From Lepus europaeus (lineage: Eukaryota; Chordata; Mammalia; Lagomorpha; Leporidae): DNA of 64,000 nt. A program made the translations under genes and the position numbers. Shown here one piece after another: positions 56,101 through 62,100 of this stretch. Where the stretch lies: positions 55,514,716 through 55,578,715 of the forward strand of contig NC_084833.1 in NCBI RefSeq assembly GCF_033115175.1, read 5' to 3'. Within the stretch, counting starts at the first letter, position 1; each line of letters begins with the position of its first letter. The notes beneath the pieces are model-generated. The model was not told the origin of the DNA. It saw nothing but the letters and a program-made list of their open reading frames with translations, and searched no databases.

Positions 56101-59100
56101 ATATAATAACAAATGTCTACAAGGATCAAGAATCAGACCACAATTTTGGTAAAGGCTGAACAGAAAAGAGACACACGTTGGCCCTTTGTTGAAAATTGGA
56201 AGCTAGAGAGGCCGCAAGCTGATCCTATAACATGCTTGTTTCCTTTCACTTGGGGGGGAAGTGGAGGGACAGAGGACCAGCTAGGGAACACAGTGTAACT
56301 TATTTCATAGAGAATTGCTAGAGGGTTCCAGCAGTAAACTAGGCTGGATGTAGTGGGAATGGGGCAGGATTACAGAATGCTTTGAAGAACAGCTGAATTT
56401 AGATCTCCCTTCTGTATGTGAACATTCCTTTTTGCCAACATCAGACACCAGCACTATGCCCACAGACTGCCCAGTTCTCAGTACCAGGAGCCAAATAGAT
56501 TTCTGTTCATTATAAATTAGCCAGTTTCAGGTATTTGTTATTGAACCAGGAAAGCACCTAAGGCAAAAAATTTGTACCAGAAATGGTGTTGCTGCTGTGA
56601 GAAATCCCTGAAAACATGGGATTGGCTTTGGAACTGGGTAATGCGTAGTGGCTAGAAGAATTTGGATGAACAAGCTAGAACAAGACAAAACCGTCACAAA
56701 TGGAATGTAGAGAGAAATTTTGCTGAGAGCTCAAAAGGAAACATGAACTGTTGGAAAATTGGCCATGAGTAATTTCTTTAAATTTTATTTAAGTATTTAA
56801 GTTTGATATTATACACACATACACCTACACGCACACACATTAAGGAACACAGTGATACTTCCCTCCCTCTCTCCCTTCCTTCCCCCCATGCTCCAACCCA
56901 TCTTCCTCCTCCTTCTCCTATTGTCACTCTTAATTTTTACAAAGATCCATTTTCAGTATACTTTATACTCATAAGATTAACCCTACACTAACAAATTGGA
57001 TAAAGAAAAAAACCACTGTTCCTCAACAGCAGAGACAAGGGCTATAAACAATCATCGAATCTCAAAATGTCCATTTTACTCTAAAACATTACATTTTAGG
57101 TATCCCAGATCAGAGAACACACATGATATCTGCGTTTTGGGGACTGGCTTATTTCACTAAGTATAATGGTTTCTAGCTGCATCCATTTTGTTGCAGGAGA
57201 AAGCACTGCAATTTTTTTTTACAGCTCAGTAGTACCCCATAGTGCGTATATACATTTTCTTTATCCAGTCATCAGTTGATGGACATCTGGCTTGATTCCA
57301 TATCTTAGCTGTTGTGAGTTGAGCTGTTATAAACACCAGGGGTACACATCACTCTTTCATATGCTGATTTTTTGTGGTTTGGACAAATTCCCAGGAGTGG
57401 GATTGCTGGGTCATATGGTAGGTCTGTTTATGAATTTCTAAGGTATCTCCATACTGTCTTCCACAGTGGCTGCACCAGTTCACATTCCCACCAATAGTGA
57501 TTAGGGTACCTTTTTCCCCATATCCTTGCTAGCATTTGTTGTTTGTTGATTTCTATGAGAGCCATTCTGATGGCTAGTGATCCTGAGCATTTTTTCAAGT
57601 GTCTGTTGCCATCTCAATTTCTTCTCTTGAAAAATGCCTATTCATGGGCCAGCACCGTGGCTCACTTGGTTAATCTTCCACCTGCGGTGCCAGCATCCCA
57701 TATCAGAGGCGGGTTCTAGTCCCGGTTGCTCCTCTTCCAGTCCAGCTCTCTGCTGTGGCCCGGGAGGGCAGTGGAGGATGGCCCAAGTGCTTGGGCCCCT
57801 GCACCTGCATGGGAGACCAGGAAGAAGCACCTGGCTCCTGGCTTTGGATCGGTGCAACGCCGGCCGTAGCGGCCATTTGGGGAGTGAACCAACGGAAGGA
57901 AGACCTTTGTCTCTGTCTCTCTCACTGTCTATAACTCTACCTGTCAAATAAAAAAAAGAAAAATGCCTATTCATGGCCATGATCAATTTTCGCAGAAATA
58001 TGTGTGGTAAAAGCTATTCTGATGAGGGCTAAGATAGAACTGAAGAGCAAGGAATTGGAGTAGGAGCTATCCTTATTATACATTTGCAAAGAATTTGGCA
58101 GAACTGTGTCTGTGCCCTAGGGCTTTAAGGAAGGCAGAATTTAAGAGTGGTAAACTGGGATATCTAGTGAAGAAATTTCTAAGCACAATATTGAAGGAAC
58201 TATATGGCTACTTTCTTTTTCTTTTTTTTTTTTTTTTTGACAGGCAGAGTGGACAGTAGAGAGAGACAGAGAGAAAGGTCTTCCTTTTGCCATTGGTTCA
58301 CCCTCCAATGGCCGCCGCGGTAGGCGCGCTGCGACCTGCGCATCGCGCTGATCCGATGGCAGGAGCCAGGTGCTTCTCCTGGTCTCCCATGGGGTGCAGG
58401 GCCCAAGGACTTGGGCCATCCTCCACTGCACTCCCTGGCCACAGCAGAGAGCTGGCCTGGAAGAGGGGCAACCGGGACAGGATCGGTGCCCCAACCGGGA
58501 CTAGAACCCGGTGTGCCGGCGCCGCAAGGCAGAGGATTAGACTAGTGAGCCGCGGCGCCGGTATATGGCTACTTTCTTTTAAAAAATATCTATGTTTGGG
58601 GCCGGTACTGTGGCGTTAATAGGTCGTCACTACCTGCAACGCTGACATTCCCATATGGCGGTCAGTTCAAGCCCCAGCTGCTCCACTTCCAATTCCACTC
58701 CCAGTAGCTGATGGCCTGGGAAAGCAAGGCCAGGTGCTTAGGCCCCTGCACCAATATGGGAGACTCAGAAGCAGCTCCTGAATCCTAATTGGCCCAGCCC
58801 TGGCCGTGACAGCCATCTGGGAAGTCTATCAGCGGATAGAAGGTTCTCTCTAAATTTGCCTTTCAAATAAATAAATATAAGACAGAGAGACCAAGACATA
58901 CAGATAGACAGAACTCCCATCTATTGGTTTACTCATCAGATGCTCATAATAGCCAGAGATGGATCAAGGCAAAACTGGGAGACTGGAACATCAGGTCTTT
59001 CACATGGGTGGCAGAAACCGGACTACTTGAGCCACGACTGCTGCCTCCCAGGGTATGCATTAGCAGGCAGATGGATTCAGTAGCCAGAGCTGGGAATCCA

Positions 59101-62100
59101 CTGCAAGGCATTCTGAAGGACATCAATAAATTATTAAGACAGAAGCTATTATTAAAAGGGAGGCAGGGGCTGGCACTGTGGCATAGCAGGTAAAGCCACC
59201 ACCTGCAGTGCCAGCATCCCATACGGGCACCGGCTTGAGTCCCGGCTGCTCCGCTTCCAATCCAGCTCTCTACCATGGCCCAGGAAAGCAGTACAAGATG
59301 GCCCAAGTTCTTGGGCCCCTGGCACCTGCTGAGAAGCTCCTGGCTTCAGATTGGCATAGCTCCGGCCACTGCGGCCAACTGGGGAATGAACCAGCAGATG
59401 GAAGACCTCTTTCTCTCTCTGCCTTTCCTTCTTTCTTTAACTTTCAAATAAATAAATAAATCTTAAAAAAAAAAAAAAAAGGGGGGGGGGGAGGCAGAGG
59501 GGACAGCACTGTGGCATAGTGGGTAAAGCTGCAGCCTGCAGTGCCGGCATCCCTTATGGGTGCCAGTTCAAGACCCGGATGCCCCACTTCTGATCCAGCT
59601 CTCTGCTATGGCCTGGGGAAGAAGCAGAAGATGACCCCAGCCTTTGGGCCTCTGCACCCACGTGGAAGATCATGGAATAAGCTCCTGCTTCCTGTTGCGG
59701 CCAATTGGGGAATGAACCAGGAGATGGAAGACCTCTCTGCCTCTCAAATAAATTTTTTTTTTAAAAAAAAAGGGGAGGCAGGGCCAGTGCCATGGCTCAC
59801 CTTGGTTAATCTTCCGCCTGTGGCGCCGGCATCCCATATGGATGCCGGGTTCTAGTCCCGGTTGCCCCTCTTCCAGTCCAGCTCTCTGCTGTGGCCCGGG
59901 AGGGCAGTGGAGGATGGCCCAAGTGCTTGGACCCCTGCACCAGCATGGGAGACCAGGAAGAAGCACCTGGCTCCTGGCTTTGGATTGGTGCAACGCCGGC
60001 CATAGCGGCCATTTGGGGAGTGAACCAACAGAAGGAAGACCTTTCTCTCTCTGTCTCTCTCTCTGTCTATAACTCTACCTATCAAATAAATTTAAAAAAA
60101 AAAGGGGGGGGGAGGGAGGCAGAGTCAAAGATTTTAGATGTTTGGAGACTTGCCATGTAAAGAGTGAAAAGTATCTTTAGGAGAACAAAGTAAAAGATAT
60201 GGCTAAGAGACCTTTCCCTAGGAGGGTAATAGAGTCAGGTGATACTAAACAAGACAATGGGAAAAACATCCCAAAGGGATTTTGGAAATCTCTGAAGCAA
60301 GCTAGGATGACCTTAAGGGAGAGATTTCCAAAAAGGTAACTGAGGTCCGGACATTAGTACTTGCTGCCCAGGGCCACCTAGGACTTTGATCCACCAATTC
60401 TAGCACAATACCCTTTAGTCACTTGAGCTGTGACTCAAGTGGGCCCGAGTGCCTCTCAAGCATATGACTTCTCAAACTTAAGCCATAAACCTTGGCAGTG
60501 TCCATGTAGTGCTAATTCTGCAGGAATACAGAGTGCAAGAGATGTAGGGGCAGGCTCCCTCCATCTACATTTCAAAGATCACAGACAGGCTGGGTGCCCA
60601 GGCAGAGACTTGTAGCAATGGCAGCACTCCCACCCCAGGCTAAGCCTACTAAACCTGGAGCCCAACCCCCAGCCCAATATGCTCATGATGCATGACATGC
60701 AATAAAAAATTCTCCAGCTTTAAGATTTTGTATTATCTTCCCCGTCAGATTTTGGACTTACTCAGAACCAGTAACCTGGTCTATTCCTTTCTTTCAGAGT
60801 GGGACTGTTTGTCCTATGCCTGTTCCACCATTGTTATCTTAGAAATAGATAACTTGAGTTCCTAGGCTCACAAGCAAAGGAAATTTGCCCGAGGACGAAT
60901 TGTGCTTTGAACCTCCCCTGTATCTGGCTTAGATTAGACTCCAGACTTTGGATTTCTGAGATGATGATGGATTAAGTTAAGACTTTTGGGACTACTAGAA
61001 TGATATTAACACACAAGTATTTTGCACTGAGAGAAACACATGAATTTTGTGGGCAGGGGGCAGAATGTCATGATTTGAATGTGTAAAGTCATGTGTTGGA
61101 AACTTAATCCCCAATACAGGTGTTAGGAGGCAGGGCTGAAAAAGGGGAAATTAGGTTATTAGGAATCTACTCCCACGAATGGATTAGCGTACTTACCATA
61201 GTAATGAGTTTGTTATAAAAGCAAATTCAACCCTCTCTTGTCCTCCCACCTGCCACCATGGGATAAAACAGCACAGTCCACTGTGCTCCTGGCCTTCCCA
61301 GCCTCCAGAACCATGAGCCAAATAAAACTTCTGTTCATTATCAATTATCCAGTCTCAGATATTTCTGTTATAGCTTTGGCAAACAGATGACAATACACCT
61401 TATTGTATGCCTCTCACACTATGCTACCTGCTAAGGACACATATGTATGTATGTCCAAGTCATTGTCCTCTAAAGAAGTTCAGTTTAATCTGAGTTATAG
61501 ACACATAAATAGCATGCAAAGTCCTATTAAGGTATGGGCGAGGGGTGCTGGTGCTGTAGCATAGTAGGCAAAGCCTCCATCTGCAACACCGACATCCCAT
61601 ATGGGCACCAATTCATGTCCTGACTGCTTCTCTTCTGATCCAACTCTCTGCTAGTTACCTGAGAAAGCAGTGGAAGATGGCCCAAGTGCTTGGACCCTTG
61701 CACCCTGGTAGGAAACCTGGAAGAAGCTCCTGGCTCCAGGCTTTGATCAGTCCAGCTCTGGCCATTGCAACCATTTAGGAAGTGAACCAGCAGATGGAAG
61801 ACCTCTCTCTGTAACTCAACCTCTCCAATAAATAAATAAAAAAGCTATGTACAGGGGCTGCAGAAGGGACCAAGTTTTCAATCTTTAATTGCACTTCAAA
61901 TTCATGCCAGGCCTTTGACCTTGGATTTTTAAGAGAGAAAAGAGAAACAGAGCAATATTTGAAATGATAAATTTTCTTTGGTGTTCATTTTCCCAAGCTC
62001 ACAAACTGAGAGAGAACTATTACATCACTTACCATTACAATATTCATTCTGTATAAGCATATGATCGTCTTCTGCCCAGGCAGAAAAATATCGAACCACA

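Larger units (their letters stand above)
56395..61392 (+). mobile_element. ERVL-MaLR LTR retrotransposon remnant (LTR-int-LTR), nested by L1 and SINEs
   Basis: A 5' LTR end (56395-56563), a PBS-like TGTACCAGAAATGG at about 56573-56588, noncoding internal sequence with the MaLR landmark GGCTTTGGAACTGGGTAATG, a polypurine tract GGGCAGGGGGCAGAA at about 61051-61065 and a 3' LTR follow in order. MaLR elements encode no functional retroviral proteins, and none is seen here. The internal region is interrupted by an antisense L1 (56769-57973) and six SINEs (58220-60113). The family is MST/MLT-like; the subfamily was not resolved. Confidence 0.8.

Noticed and set aside
60430-60615. Small open frame in MaLR internal sequence
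   Set aside because: MaLR internal regions are noncoding and the frame has no known domain.
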